Assembly (NCBI GenBank): GCA_014529385.2 | Contig: CM043971.1 | Coordinates: 84,088,340-84,152,339 of the forward strand | DNA: 64,000 nucleotides | Origin: Adiantum capillus-veneris | Lineage: Eukaryota; Streptophyta; Polypodiopsida; Polypodiales; Pteridaceae | Reading direction: 5' to 3' | Shown here: positions 11,030-22,129 of the stretch, piece by piece | How positions within the stretch are numbered: the first letter of the stretch is position 1 | Layout of the letters: every line of letters begins with the position of its first letter | Notes under the pieces: model-generated | Databases searched by the model: none | What the model was told of the DNA's origin: nothing | The model's input: only the letters and a program-made list of their open reading frames with translations | Position numbers and translations under genes: made by a program

Positions 11030-12351
11030 ATGGATGATGATGAGTTTCTTTCTTCTTTGTCACCCGAGAACAGGAGGTGGTATGGGGAGTGTCATCGCTC
11101 TAGAGCACCATCACGTCGTTCCATTCCATCAACATCTCCCTCTGTTTTGGAGCATTCAGCACGCTCCACGACTTCGGTGTCGATGAGATGATCTTCACAC
11201 TCTTCTAGGCACCAACGCTCTAGTGGTGGCAGTGGCAGTTGCTATGGGGATGCCGCCCACTGAAGCCTTGACATCACCTCATGTTTGACAAGGCTCCTTA
11301 CTTTCCCCTTCTTTTTCCACCCCCACACCAGCCACAACATCGCTGTCTACTCCAGGTTTTGTGCGACTATCGATCGTTCCTGGCTACACACCACTAGCTA
11401 CTCCTCCGAGAGTCAACCCAGTTGACACTCCTCGCTTGCCCAGACTCCAAGGGAGACACTTAGCGTCCATACCCCCATTGAGACACCACTTGAGACCCCT
11501 TCCGAGACACCCAAGTCCACACGTCATAGGCGACAGGACTTACCGTACTCGGTCGACATCACCGACGGCATCATCTTGGATGACGAAGGCAAGAAGGTGT
11601 TGTCGCGCATGCCTGGTCTTTGCTCTCAGGTGTTTCGACACTACATACTAAACACCTGGAGTGAAGTGCCAAATGAAGTAAAAGATAAAGTCATCAACAT
11701 GCTGCATGACAAGTTTTCCATGTCAAATTGGGATGAGCGCTTCAAGGAAGGCCTAATGAAGGTTTGAATGCACAAATACTGTAAGCACAAGCGTTCTGAA
11801 GTACAAAAAGCAATAAATCATGGGTGGAACATACCAGATTGACTGGCCAAAGAAGATTGGAAGAATGTGAAGCGAGCAACGCGTGAGAATCTTGACAAAT
11901 GGAAACAACAAAAGGAGGCATCCAAAGCGTGACTAGAGGCAGGGAGCTCGCACCACTTGGGGAGCGACGGTTGAGTATCATTTGAGGCCGATTTTGTAAG
12001 TATTTTTGCATTGCCCTTTAGGTTTGGTAGTTACATCTATTTGTACTTTTAAATTCTAACGTAATGTATTCTTTGTCTGCTTTAACCAGTCGATGACAGG
12101 ATGTGACCCCACATCGTACGAGCGCGAGTAAGTGGGAAGAAAGGACTTAATTTCCCTGATGGACATTCTCAATTCTCACGGCAACACGGTTAGTATTTCA
12201 CTTTACTCTTTTACATTTGTTGTATTTTAATGATAAGCTGAGAAAATAGATTGTTTTGTTATTATATGTTTATATTTACAAAAAGTCTTATTGTTTTTTT
12301 TTGCAGATCTCGGCAGATATTCCGCTTGGACAAGATGAGACTTCTGATTAA
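11030..12351 (+). pseudogene. TnpA-like gene of CACTA-A, copy 2
   Basis: Same structure as copy 1. An early TGA interrupts the Ser-rich N-terminal region near 11190, frameshifts follow, and the shared TGA lies at 11840-11842. Intron-like gaps with GTAAG and TTTGCAG ends sit where CACTA-B has its introns. The gene is dead. Confidence 0.8.
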
Positions 12352-12631
12352 TGACGTCAGTCTATCCGTAGCTAGATAGCACTAGTTTTCTTTTGTCATA
12401 GCATGTATAATGAGATGACATGTGTACACCTGTTTGTAACTATTGAAAAACAACGTATTTTCTTAATAATGACAATTGTGTTGTAACTATTACACTTGCA
12501 AAGCTTAACAATCAAGTGATTTTGCTTATAATGTGTATCATTTTGTCATCGATTTACTTTCGTCAATGTCAGTTTTGTATCTTTATTCTGCAAACGATAC
12601 TATGCATGATGGAGTCAATGGTTATATTGTC

Positions 12632-12634
12632 TTG
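12632..12634. other. Target site duplication TTG, left of CACTA-B
   Basis: TTG precedes CACTACAAGAGG here and follows the other terminus at 20680-20682. The empty site in tandem copy 1 has a single TTG. Confidence 0.95.
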
Positions 12635-12646
12635 CACTACAAGAGG
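12635..12646 (+). repeat. Left terminal inverted repeat of CACTA-B
   Basis: CACTACAAGAGG. It pairs exactly with 20668-20679. Confidence 0.97.
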
Positions 12647-12656
12647 CTATTCATAT

Positions 12657-12722
12657 TAGCGACGCTCACACAGCGACGCTCAATTTTTTTTTTCCCGGCG
12701 ACGCTCATAGCGACGCCGACTG
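12657..12722 (+). repeat. Left subterminal repeats of CACTA-B
   Basis: Four copies of (A/G)GCGACGC(T/C) lie within 66 bp of the left end. In En/Spm elements such subterminal motifs are the binding sites of TnpA. The same motif recurs in both orientations at the right end. Confidence 0.8.
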
Positions 12723-12983
12723 GGCTAGAAAAATAACAGAGCGCGCCCAAAAACTCAGATCTCAGATCTGAGTTTTTCGACGTCCTTAAGCAAGGAGCAG
12801 GTAACGCTCTCCCTCTCTCTCTCTCTCTCTCTATTTTTCTTCTCCACACACACACACACGAGGAGAGGAAGGAGAGCCAGGTATGCTCCTTCCCTCTCCT
12901 CATTCTCATGTTCCCTTCCCCTCTTTCTCTCTCCCTCTCTCTCTCTCTCACACACACACACATACACACACACACATAGTGTT

Positions 12984-12987
<4 letters not shown>

Positions 12988-13039
<52 letters not shown>
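12988..13039. repeat. (GA)n microsatellite
   Basis: About 26 GA units following a CA-rich run. The long Leu/Ser ORFs on the minus strand here are microsatellite artefacts. Confidence 0.95.
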
Positions 13040-13043
<4 letters not shown>

Positions 13044-13044
13044 A

Positions 13045-13275
13045 ACATAAACAAAAACGCACACACACATACATAAACAAAGAATGCACACACACATTGA
13101 GAGAGGAAAAGAGAGAGAGAGCATGCATAAACAAAAAACGCACGCATTGAGAGAGGAAAAGAGAGAGAGAACATGCATAAACAAAAAACGCACACATTGA
13201 GAGAGGAAAAGAGAGAGAAAACATGCATACGATCCAAAAAAACGCACACACATTGAGAGAGAAAGAGAGAGAAAC
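13045..13275. repeat. Minisatellite with a period near 50 bp
   Basis: Repeats of ATTGAGAGAGG...ATGCATAAACAAAAAACGCAC start at about 13096, 13146, 13196 and 13252. The spacings are 50, 50 and 56 bp. Non-coding. Confidence 0.85.
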
Positions 13276-13618
13276 TAATTTAACGTCGTAGGAAACTAAT
13301 TAAAATTAAAAGACCTAAAGATCTAGCCGACGAGGAGTTGAACTCAAGACCTATTATTCAAGAGGGAAATGGCATAATCAATCTATCATACTTGGCATGG
13401 GTGATAGAAAGGTTATACCATTTATCTCTTTTTATTGGCACACACATCCACACACGCACACACACACACAAGAAGAAGAGAGTTATAACGTCGTAGGAAA
13501 CTATCCTAAAAGACGTTAAAGATTAGGTTAGATGTAGACTTACGTTAAATTAGATTTATGTTTATTTAAGTTAAATTAGATTAGATTTAGGTTTATTTTT
13601 AATTAGATTTACGTTTAT

Positions 13619-13660
13619 TTACGCTAGATTTAGATTTACGTTATATTAGATTAGATTTAG
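13619..13660 (+). repeat. Direct repeat bordering the captured HIPP fragment (left)
   Basis: TTACGCTAGATTTAGATTTA and the following 22 bp recur at 14101-14143 with about three changes. The captured segment lies between the two. A larger related pair, containing TAACGTCGTAGGAAACTA, sits at about 13465-13640 and 14190-14330. Confidence 0.85.
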
Positions 13661-14023
13661 GTCTCCATAGACTGCGATGCCTGCATGAAGCGGGTGAAGA
13701 AAGCCCTCAATGGAATATAGGGTATTGCTGCCTTCACTCATGGTGGGCTCCGTCGATCCAAAAGTATTGGTGAAATGTCTTCAGAAGATAGGAAAGAAGG
13801 TGGATCTTCAGGGCGGCAAGAGTCACTACATCCCCGACACAATGACCATCTAGACAACCTCTACTCATTCAACAACAACTTCAAAGTTAGTAACAAGAGC
13901 AAGAACGGTCTAAAGGGCCAATTGCTTTCGTCAGATGTGGATGGAGATGAGGCAGCATCACCGCCGGAAGTTAACTCTCACATCTTTAGTGATGAGAATG
14001 CCAACTCTTGCCGAGTTATGTGA
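13661..14023 (+). pseudogene. Captured fragment of a heavy-metal-associated isoprenylated protein (HIPP) gene
   Basis: One frame reads VSIDCDACMKRVKKALNGI, which matches the metal-binding loop and first helix of HMA domains (M/I-D-C-x-x-C). A TAG at 13718-13720 stands where family members have Lys. The same frame then stays open to the stop at 14021, ending in SHIFSDENANSCRVM. HIPPs end in a very similar FSD(D/E)NxNxCxxM tail, and the last four residues (CRVM) form a CaaX prenylation box. The middle strands of the HMA fold are missing, so it is not a whole gene. HIPPs bind metals and attach to membranes by farnesylation. Nothing here belongs to a transposon gene, so this looks like host sequence taken up by CACTA-B. 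Whether it is transcribed cannot be told. Confidence 0.72.
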
Positions 14024-14100
14024 AAAATTATGTGTTAAATCAGTTTTAAGGTTCTTATAATCCCTGTTAGTTTAGTTCTTTGTTTTTAATATAACATAAT

Positions 14101-14143
14101 TTACGTTAGATTTAGATTTATGTTATATTAGATTAGACTTAGG
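14101..14143 (+). repeat. Direct repeat bordering the captured HIPP fragment (right)
   Basis: Partner of 13619-13660. It is followed by an (AC)n run at 14160-14187 and a second copy of the TAACGTCGTAGGAAACTA segment. Confidence 0.85.
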
Positions 14144-14154
14144 TTTATTTAGGT

Positions 14155-14187
<33 letters not shown>

Positions 14188-14510
14188 AGAAGAAGAGAGT
14201 TTTAACGTCGTAGGAAACTATCCCAAAAGACGTTAAAGATTAGGTTAGATGTAGACTTACGTTAAATTAGATTTAGGTTTATTTTTAGTTAGATTTACGT
14301 TTATTTAGATTTACGCTTATTTACGTTAGATCGAGTCCACGCAAGAATTACTTACGGTTTAGGGTTTAGAGTTAGACAAACAGTGAAAAGATCTACTGTG
14401 AAAAGATGCTAAGATGTTGTGAAGTGCTACAGCTAGAGAAGAGGCAAAGGGGTTTTGTCCACTACATGCAGTATCATGTAGACGTGGGTCTGTAGATTTC
14501 TTGTACCCAC

Positions 14511-14618
14511 AAATATAGGTATTGACCAATAAAGACGAGATTATAACCCGGTGGTTCTGATCTCCGTGCACCTCTAGACCGAGGTGTGCGGGGATTGGAC
14601 ATGACTAGAGAATGTGAG

Positions 14619-14620
<2 letters not shown>
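14511..14620 (+). other. Conserved leader block shared with CACTA-C
   Basis: The block contains TTGACCAATAAAGACGAGAT, then TCTCCGTGCACC, an imperfect palindrome CACCTCTAGACCGAGGTG, and TGCGGGGATTGG. CACTA-C has the same block twice on its coding strand (27150-27042 and 26770-26661), also upstream of its transposase. It ends in GTGAG then GTAAAG, a possible splice donor, so it may be part of an untranslated first exon. Function unknown. Confidence 0.75.
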
Positions 14621-14726
<106 letters not shown>

Positions 14727-14788
14727 GACGAAGAATGCCAATAGAATATTAAATTTGTTGTCCAGGTTATAAGATTTTTATCCTCATT

Positions 14789-17700
14789 ATGAGTAGCGAC
14801 GAGGATGTGGGACCGTCCAACCGAAACACCTATCTCTCAATGAGGGTCTTATGTCCTTGTAATCAATGCAAGCATGTTGTGCGACGGACAAGACGTGTTT
14901 CTTTGTAGCACGTTCGCAAATTTGGCGAGTTCGATCCATCTATTATAGATCGAGTTGTTGCCAATTATAACTCGTCGAAGTCTGACGCTGGCCAACAAGC
15001 AGCAATCTTGCAACCCAATAGACGTGTTCGCAGGCGCTTTGGTCAAGTAGCATATGTGAGGCCACAAGATGTAGCCTCTGACAGCTCGGGGGATGATCAT
15101 GCAGAGCACATTCCCAACGAGGCAATGTTTGAGCCCGAGATTGATGAAATGATCGAGACGATCATGGATTCAGAAAGGCTTATCTATGATGATATGAAAA
15201 GTGAAGCCGATACGCCATTGTATAATGGAGCACGTATGTCTAGATTGAAAGCACTCCTGGTTCTTCTCAACATGCACGCAAAGTTTGGATGGAGTGACAC
15301 TAGCGTCACAGCGCTTTTCAGGTGATCTATTACAATTAGTTTACTTTAATAAAACTCTAAATGTATAATGATCTGATAGATTTTTACACAACTGTATCGT
15401 ATTTTTATGTTGTGTAGATTGCTTAAAGAGCACATACTACCAGCTGACAATGTGATGCCAGATTCCCGAGATGAAGCAAGAAAGATTTTGCAAAACTTGG
15501 GGATGGATTACAATTCTATCCACGCTTGTCCTAATGACTGCATTCTTTTCAGAGGGGAATACATAGACATGGAGAAGTGTCCGAAATGTGATTCCGAAAG
15601 ATATCGAGTAGATCTCCACGGGACAAAAATTCCACAAAAGGTTTTGCGACATTTTCCTCTGCTTCCTCGCATCAAGCATTTCTTTGAATGTAAGTCCATG
15701 GCCGCCCTAGCATCATGGCATGAGGAGAATAAATCTTCGGATGGTGTGCTACGAATTCCTGCAGATTGCGCAGCCTGGAAACATATAGATGGAACATGGT
15801 CGGATTTTTCAAAGCTCAAAATTTGCGCTTAGGCTTGGCTATGGATGGCGTAAATCCATTTGGTCAAAGATCAACATCTTACAGTGTATGGCCCGTTGTC
15901 ATCGTCAACTACAATATTCCCCCGTGGTTGACTACGAAGAAGGGGCACCTATGGCTAAGCTTGATTGTGCCAGGGCGATATAAAGTGGGGAATATGGATG
16001 TGTATCTTCGTCCACTATTGGAAGAGCTACAACAATTGTGGATTGGCATAGAGGTGGTGGATATGAGCCGACACACAGGACGATGGAATGCTTTGATCAA
16101 AGGCATTCTAATGTGGACCATGCATGACTATCCCGGGCTAACAGAATGCTCAGGTGATCTATTGACACTCCTCACTCAGACACTGTAAATCTTGTTTTTT
16201 CCCATAGTTGATCTATTATCATGTGTATACATGCAGGGCTTCAAACAAGCGGATACAGAGCATGTGTCACATGTGGACCTAGACTGAATGCACGTAGGGC
16301 GCCCTCACTGAAGAAGCAAATCTACGAAGGTCATCAAGCGTATCTTCAAGAGAATCATGTGTTACGCGACGGCTTTTTGGGAAGAGAGCCACCAAGGATG
16401 TCTGCACAAGCATGGTTAGAGCAGAAGGAGATGTGCGATGACGGATTGCGTCCAGGGATGAAGAGACTGGCCCCGACTCATGATCAATCACTTGCTTGAT
16501 CCAATGCACATATTCAAGAATGTGGGTAATCTACTATGGGACCATCTGACCGGCAAGAAAGATACTTTGGGAGCCAGAGTTGACCTTAGAAATGCGGATC
16601 GTATGGAGCAATATTGGCCGCAAACAGCGTCTGATGGATCGATAAAACTCCCTAAAGCACCATGGATTTTAACAGGAGCCCAAGAACGCAAAGTAAAAGA
16701 GACCATTCGATCTTTGCGGACCCCCACTGGCGTAATGCACTCACTCCGAACGTGTTTTACCAAAGAAGGAAAGCTTACCGGTTTGAAGTCACATGATTGG
16801 CATAAAATGTGTCAGGTACGTTCATAGTGGACTTTAATATCATTGCATAAAATGTGGACTTTAATATCATTGCTGCACATACTTTACAGTTTACTTTACC
16901 GGTTGCCATTGAGGGATGTTTGTCTCTCGACATCCGTAACACAATCTACAAACTTGCAAAGCTGGTGCAATGGATCTCACAAAAGGAGATCAATGTAGAC
17001 TCCATACCATTCGCCAAACTAAATGCTACGGAGCTTGTGTGCATGTTTGAGAAACATTTTCCTACTACCATGCTAACCATTCAGGTGCATCTTCTTGTTC
17101 ACATAGTTGATGAGGTGGAAATAGCTGGCACAGTTCATTCCAGATGGATGTTCTTCTTAGAACGTTTCATGAAAACCCTTCAGGGATATGTGCGTGAAAA
17201 GGCACGTCCGAAGGGTAGCATGGCAGAAGGTTGGTTGGTATGAGAGTCCCTAGTGTACATTGGAGAGTGGCTAGACAGATTTGATAAAGCCCGGGACACG
17301 CTATGGCAAACCATAGATGATGAGCGCATATCTGGGATTGTCATGTGCAATCTCGGTGTTGAGAAGAAGATGAAGGAAGATCTAGAGGCTAAAATCAACC
17401 GATTTTGCATGCTTCACAATCCAGTGATGCAAAAGTGGATTTCACAATATGAGGATGCAAAGCAAGAGCGACAAAGGGCACGAATCGAGTGGAGACGAGG
17501 AAGACGACCACCGATGCACTATCCGACGGTTCTGGAGAGCCTACCAACCTTCATGAGCTTAAGATGGTTGCACAGCCAATTGAAAAGCGCACAACAATGC
17601 GGTGACGAAGTGACTGAGGAAGAGTGGGAGTACTCTCAGGGTTGCGCGACCAAGGTATGTTTGCAATGCACGACTAGCAAGTGACTTTATTTATAAACGT

Positions 17701-18487
17701 TTGAACAGCCACTCATAATCTTTGTTCGTTGTAGTATAAGTCATACACAGCAGCATGGTGTAAAGGTCGACATTTTAGGGTGGAACGAATCGACAAAAAG
17801 CGTTTTACTCAAGATTGTGGAATCATGGTAAAATTTGAACAGTCTAGTCGACGACGTTCCTCTAATGCAGATCCTGTGGTGGCGGAACTCACTTACTTCG
17901 GCACGCTGCAAGAGATTTTGAGGATCGATTACAGAGGATTTTTTGTCGACTTTTTCGACGTGCAATGGTTCAAGATAATCATGGAGGGTCGCAACGCTAC
18001 TGTGCGTAGAGGAGAGTCTGGTTTTCTTGAGGTGGATTCTACTAAGAAATGGACTGACCTAAGAGACACTTTTGTACTACCCGAGCATTGTGAACAAGTA
18101 AGTATGTAAATAGTTAACATCCCCCTTTTACAAGTTATGTGCTTGAAAGCTCTCATGTAAGTTATGTGGCTCTCGCAGGTAATATTTCATCCTACAAAGT
18201 CTACATCAAACTGGTGGTACGTCATAGAGGTAGCCCCTCATAGTGCAAGGACGTATGAAGGCTACCATGTGCCAATCACAACGGCATCAATGGAGGAGAT
18301 CAGAGAAGATGCTCAATCAGAAGCCGCTGCGGTGGTGCCAGACGAGCATCAAGATGCTACTACTCTATATGGGGTGCATGCAGAGGAGCTACAAAATGAA
18401 ACAGAGGATATGTGTTTAAACGGAGAGCTCTATATAGATATAGGAAGTTATGCTGAGTTATGCGAGGATGAGAGAGAGATCTCTTAA
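14789..18487 (+). pseudogene. TNP2-type CACTA transposase, nearly intact with introns
   Basis: This is the TnpD/TNP2 transposase that cuts CACTA ends. The start ATG at 14789 opens MSSDEDVGPSN, followed by the transposase-associated zinc motif CPCNQCKHVVRR. TNP2 core: ILQNLGMDYNSIHACPNDCILF, CPKCDSERY, KVLRHFPLLPRIK, LRLGLAMDGVNPFG, then WLTTKKGHLWLSLIVPG. DUF4218 follows (LLDPMHIFKNV, LKSHDWHK, LVHIVDEVEIAG), then DUF4216 (TYFGTLQEILRIDYRG, FFDVQWF). Five introns with GT-AG ends restore the frame: 15322-15417, 16154-16236, 16816-16889, 17655-17734 and 18097-18178. Lesions are TAG at 14906, a frameshift near 15805, a frameshift near 16475 and TGA at 17241. The last is Ser in CACTA-A and Gln in CACTA-C. 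The gene is non-functional as read. Confidence 0.9.
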
Positions 18488-18759
18488 AGCCAAAAATATT
18501 GTATTTGAACAATTTTGCTCCGTGTTGTAAAAGCGTTGTCTCTCTAAGTACCTTCCATGGTGTATAACGCTCTTTTCTACTCGCGCTCACATCTTTTGAT
18601 TGAAAATTCTGAGTTTTTGACTTGCCTCTTCTATCACTCAATTCATTGCGTCATTGTATTTATATGCGTCATTACATCATTGTATTTAATGGTCTTTGCG
18701 TCATTGTCTACTCTATTCATTCAATATTAAGTTTAAATATTTGTGTGTTTAATGCAGGT

Positions 18760-20069
18760 ATGGATGATGAGGATTTTCTTTCTTCTTTGTCACCGCAGCA
18801 GAGACAGTGGTACGTGGAGCGTCATCGCTCTGGTGCATCATCGCGCGTTTCTACTCCATCCACATCTCCCTCTCTTTTGGAGCATTCGACGCGCTCCGAA
18901 GCTTCGGCATCGACAAGACGAGCTTCACACTCGTCTAGACACCGGTGCTCTAGTGGTGGCGGTGGCGGTTGTTGTGGGGATTCCGCCACCGATGCCTCCA
19001 CACCACCTCGTGTTCGACAAGGCTCTTTACCCTCCCCTTCTTTGCCCGCCCCCACACCAGCCACAACATCGCCATCTACGCCAGGTTTTGCACGGCTGAC
19101 TGTTCCTAGCAGCTACACACCTCTACCTACTCGGCCAGGAGCCACCCCACTCGACACTCCTCGCTTCGGGGCCGAGACGTCGGTGGAGACACTTGACGTA
19201 CGTACCCCCATCGACACGCCGCTAGAGACCCCTGCCGGGACACCCAGGTTCACGCGTCACCGGCCAGAGGGCTTGCCTTACTCTGTCGACTTCAGCGGCG
19301 ACATCATCATGGATGATGACGGCAAGAAGGTGATCTCGCGCATGCGTGGTCTTTGCTCTCAGCTGTTTAGACACTACATACTAAACAAATGGAGTGAAGT
19401 ACCAAGTGATTTAAAAAACAGAGTCATCAACATACTTCATGATGAGTTTCCCGTTCCAACACGGGATCATCGCTTCAATGAAGACCTGATGAAGATTCGA
19501 ATGCGTGAATACTGCAAACACAAGCGTTCCGAAGTGCAAAAAGCAATCAAGAATGGGTGGAACAGGCCAGATTGACTGGCCAAAGAAGATTGGAAGAATG
19601 CGAAGAAAGCAGCGCGCGAGAATCCCGACAAGTGGAAGCAACAAAAGGATGCAGCCAAAGCGCGAGTAGAGGCAGGGAGCTCGCACCACTTGGGGAGCGG
19701 TGGATGGGCATCATTTGAGGCCGATTTTGTAAGTGTTTTCGCATTGCTCTTTATGTTCGATAGTTTAGGGTTTATGAGTTTTTTAATTCTAACATAATGA
19801 AATCTTTGTATGTTTTGACAGTGGTCGATGACAGGACGTGATCCCACACCGTACGAGCGCGAGTACGCAGGCAGGAAGGGCTTAAACGCCCTGACGGACA
19901 TTCTCAGTTCTCGCGGCGGCATGGTTAGTATTAGGGTTTACTCTTTTCTATTTTTTGTATTGTTTTATAAATGTCGTTATATGTTTATACTTACTGAAAG
20001 CTGTCTTATTGTCTTTTTTTGCAGAATCCGACAGATACGCCGCTTGGACGCAATGAGACGTCTGACTAG
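18760..20069 (+). pseudogene. TnpA-like second gene of CACTA-B
   Basis: The ATG follows a TGCAG acceptor-like sequence, so a 5' exon may exist; the frame is also open upstream to 18622. Residues 1-70 are Ser-rich (MDDEDFLSSLSPQQRQWYVERHRS), then a Gly/Cys run, then a Pro/Thr-rich linker. A conserved region follows from about residue 180 (GKKVISRMRGLCSQLFRHYIL, VPSDLKNRVINILHDEF, MREYCKHKRSEVQKAIKNGW). TGA at 19573-19575 interrupts it, yet the frame continues to AGSSHHLGSGGWASFEADF. Introns 19729-19821 and 19924-20024 then join WSMTGRDPTPYERE and NPTDTPLGRNETSD-stop. It resembles the Transposase_24/Ptta class of plant En/Spm proteins. Its position downstream of TNP2 matches CACTA-C. Confidence 0.82.
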
Positions 20070-20433
20070 ACGACGTCAGTTTAGCCGTAGCTAGATAGCA
20101 TTAGTTTAGGGTTTCTCATAGCTTATGTATCATGAGACGGATTTTATACGTCTTTTTGAACCATGTATATTATTACATTTGTCACCGCAGTTCCTTTTGC
20201 CAATCAATTCTTTATGCCTATGATGTTGTACAATTGTCATTATTACATTTCCCAATCAATTCATTTTGCCTATGATGTGTACAATTGTCAATTTTGCAAA
20301 CAATGCGTCTTGTGGGTGACTATTTTGGGTCTATTATCTACCCTTGCACTTTTTTTAAAAAGTGAATCAAGTACAATATGGTTGATGGGTGGCAGGGCAT
20401 TCAATGACCTGTCACCAAAAAGAAATTCTCTCG

Positions 20434-20612
20434 GGCATCGCTATAACCGTCGCTATTTATGGCTCTGTAGCGTCGCTATAGTCTTCCTTGTAAACGTCGC
20501 TATAACCGTCGCTATGACCATCGCTATGAGCGTCGCTATATAGAGACGCTCATAGCGACTCTTATAGCGACGCATATAGCGACGCATATAGCGACGATTT
20601 TAGCGACGCCGG
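20434..20612. repeat. Right subterminal repeat array of CACTA-B
   Basis: At least ten copies of the octamer GCGTCGCT / AGCGACGC or close variants occur in both orientations, spaced 10-20 bp. The inverted pairs around 20525-20560 can fold. The likely role, from En/Spm, is a TnpA binding platform. Confidence 0.85.
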
Positions 20613-20667
20613 GGGTTATAAAAACCCAGTGTATTTGCGCCGCTAACAGCGTCACAAGAGCACACAA

Positions 20668-20679
20668 CCTCTTGTAGTG
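20668..20679 (-). repeat. Right terminal inverted repeat of CACTA-B
   Basis: CCTCTTGTAGTG, the exact reverse complement of the left end, followed by the TTG duplication at 20680-20682. Confidence 0.97.
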
Positions 20680-21048
20680 TTGTGGGTGACTACTTTGGGT
20701 CTATACCTTGCACTTTCTTTCAAAGGTGAATATGTGTTTATATTTGATTCATTTAGGTATACTTTATTCTCGAAACATTCAATTAGGTTGATGGGTGTAC
20801 CCTGCCACCTAAATTTTTTTATTCTCAGGCATCACTATATAAGGTTCTGCAACGTCGCTACCAACGTTGCTAGAGAAGGACTGCTAGCATTGCTATAGGC
20901 GTCTCTATATAGTGACATATATAGTGACGCTTATAAAGATGACTATAGCAACGTTCCCATAGAGACGGTTTTAGCAACGCTGGGACTAAAAAACCCAATG
21001 TATTTCAGTTGCTAAAAGCATCATAAGTGCACATAACCTCTTGTAGTG
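20680..21048 (+). mobile_element. CACTA-A right end
   Basis: It continues tandem copy 2 from the CACTA-B insertion point, then carries a decayed subterminal array (AACGTCGCT, AACGTTGCT, TAGTGACGC and so on at 20850-20965). It ends in CCTCTTGTAGTG at 21037-21048, the same terminus as CACTA-B. The array is clearly more mutated than that of CACTA-B, consistent with greater age. Confidence 0.85.
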
Positions 21049-21670
21049 GATGACATCTCAACTCTATACATATCTTGATATAAATAAAGCTATGGCATCT
21101 TGAATTTAATAAAGTTATTTTCTTTCCAAATTTTGTCTTGAGTTGTGGAAGTTTAAAGCACTTGATATTGCGTTAGGTCTTTAAATCAAACCATCGACAA
21201 GCGTATTATTGTGTAGGTACCATCAAATGCTTTATACATAGCCATACATGAGAAAAAACTTCTCCCGAAATAAGTCCACCCACCGACATTCAAGGACGAG
21301 GGAGCCCATATCGAGCGTGATGTTGAAGCCTAGATTGAGATAATGGAGGATTAGTTTGAAGATAAAAGGATGCAACTTATACATCAAACTAAGCTCACAA
21401 TGTTTTGCCTTGTTAGTACATATAGTGGAAACAACATTGCAAGGACTTGGGTGTCCGGAGACCTTCCTAGTCTTCCGGTTAAAGCATGATATCTTCCACC
21501 TGCTCATTGAGATGCCAAAATGAATGAGTTCTTTGCTCTAAAATAGTTATGCTTATTAGTGGGGGAAAATCACTCCAAGTTCGTAAACATCCATTGAGTA
21601 GCACATAGCACGATTATGTCAACGGTTGAATCAACCCTTGGATTGCCACCGTGAAGCAATGAGACCCACA
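21049..21670. other. Unassigned sequence between two CACTA elements
   Basis: AT-rich, with no convincing frame, RNA or repeat. The last bases (ACA, 21668-21670) are the left target duplication of CACTA-C. It was the left neighbour of the gag remnant at 28542 before that insertion, but I cannot recognise it as gag or LTR. Confidence 0.5.
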
Positions 21671-22129
21671 CACTACAACACGTCGTGCAAAAATCAGCGC
21701 AAATACCAATGAGAAAAAGGTTCTTTTAAAAGTAAAATGCCCTGGAATAAGCATAGAAATACACGCCGATATCATAGCATCGGTATATGCACCAGTAGGT
21801 TCCATCGAAATACACGCTATTATATGTATCGGAGTAAACGTGTTTATATGCGCCAAAAATGTTTTCATATACCGAGTGTTGTTCCGAGGCCCATACCGGT
21901 GCGTGTACTGAATTCTGTTCCGACGACCAAACTTGCAGTTTTTTTTTTGGGCAAAGAGAGTTGGGAACTGATGCTTCATATACTGCAGCAACAGAAAACA
22001 TCCCTCTCTGCCCAATGGAAGAGTGCACAAGCAACCGCACTCCATCTATAAGTTGACATTAAAGAGCGAGTGTATACAGAATAGCAAAACTGTAAAAAGA
22101 GCAAAACCACAAAATCAAAAGCTTAATCA

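Larger units (their letters stand above)
8730..12634 (+). mobile_element. CACTA-A: old rearranged En/Spm element, left part
   Basis: This segment plus 20680-21048 belongs to one old CACTA transposon split by CACTA-B. It holds a 58-bp stub of a TNP2 exon, then two tandem copies of a TnpA-like pseudogene region of about 1.89 kb. The right terminal repeat is at 21048. No left CACTA terminus can be found between RLC-1 and 8730, so the left end was lost or cut by the Copia insertion. At 8669-8729 I see nothing recognisable. Confidence 0.75.
10802..12634 (+). repeat. Tandem duplication copy 2, interrupted by CACTA-B
   Basis: It is a second copy of the 8909-10801 unit, running to 12634 and resuming at 20683 (GTGGGTGACTACTTTGGG...) until about 20750. 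The two copies differ by scattered substitutions, so the duplication is not recent. Confidence 0.92.

Noticed and set aside
12637-13253. Long minus-strand ORFs rich in Leu, Ser, Cys and Val
   Set aside because: They are translations of GA/CA microsatellites and a 50-bp minisatellite; three frames are open at once.
13320-13440. Possible second SINE (GAGTTCAACTCC on the minus strand)
   Set aside because: Only a weak B-box-like match; no convincing A box at proper spacing.
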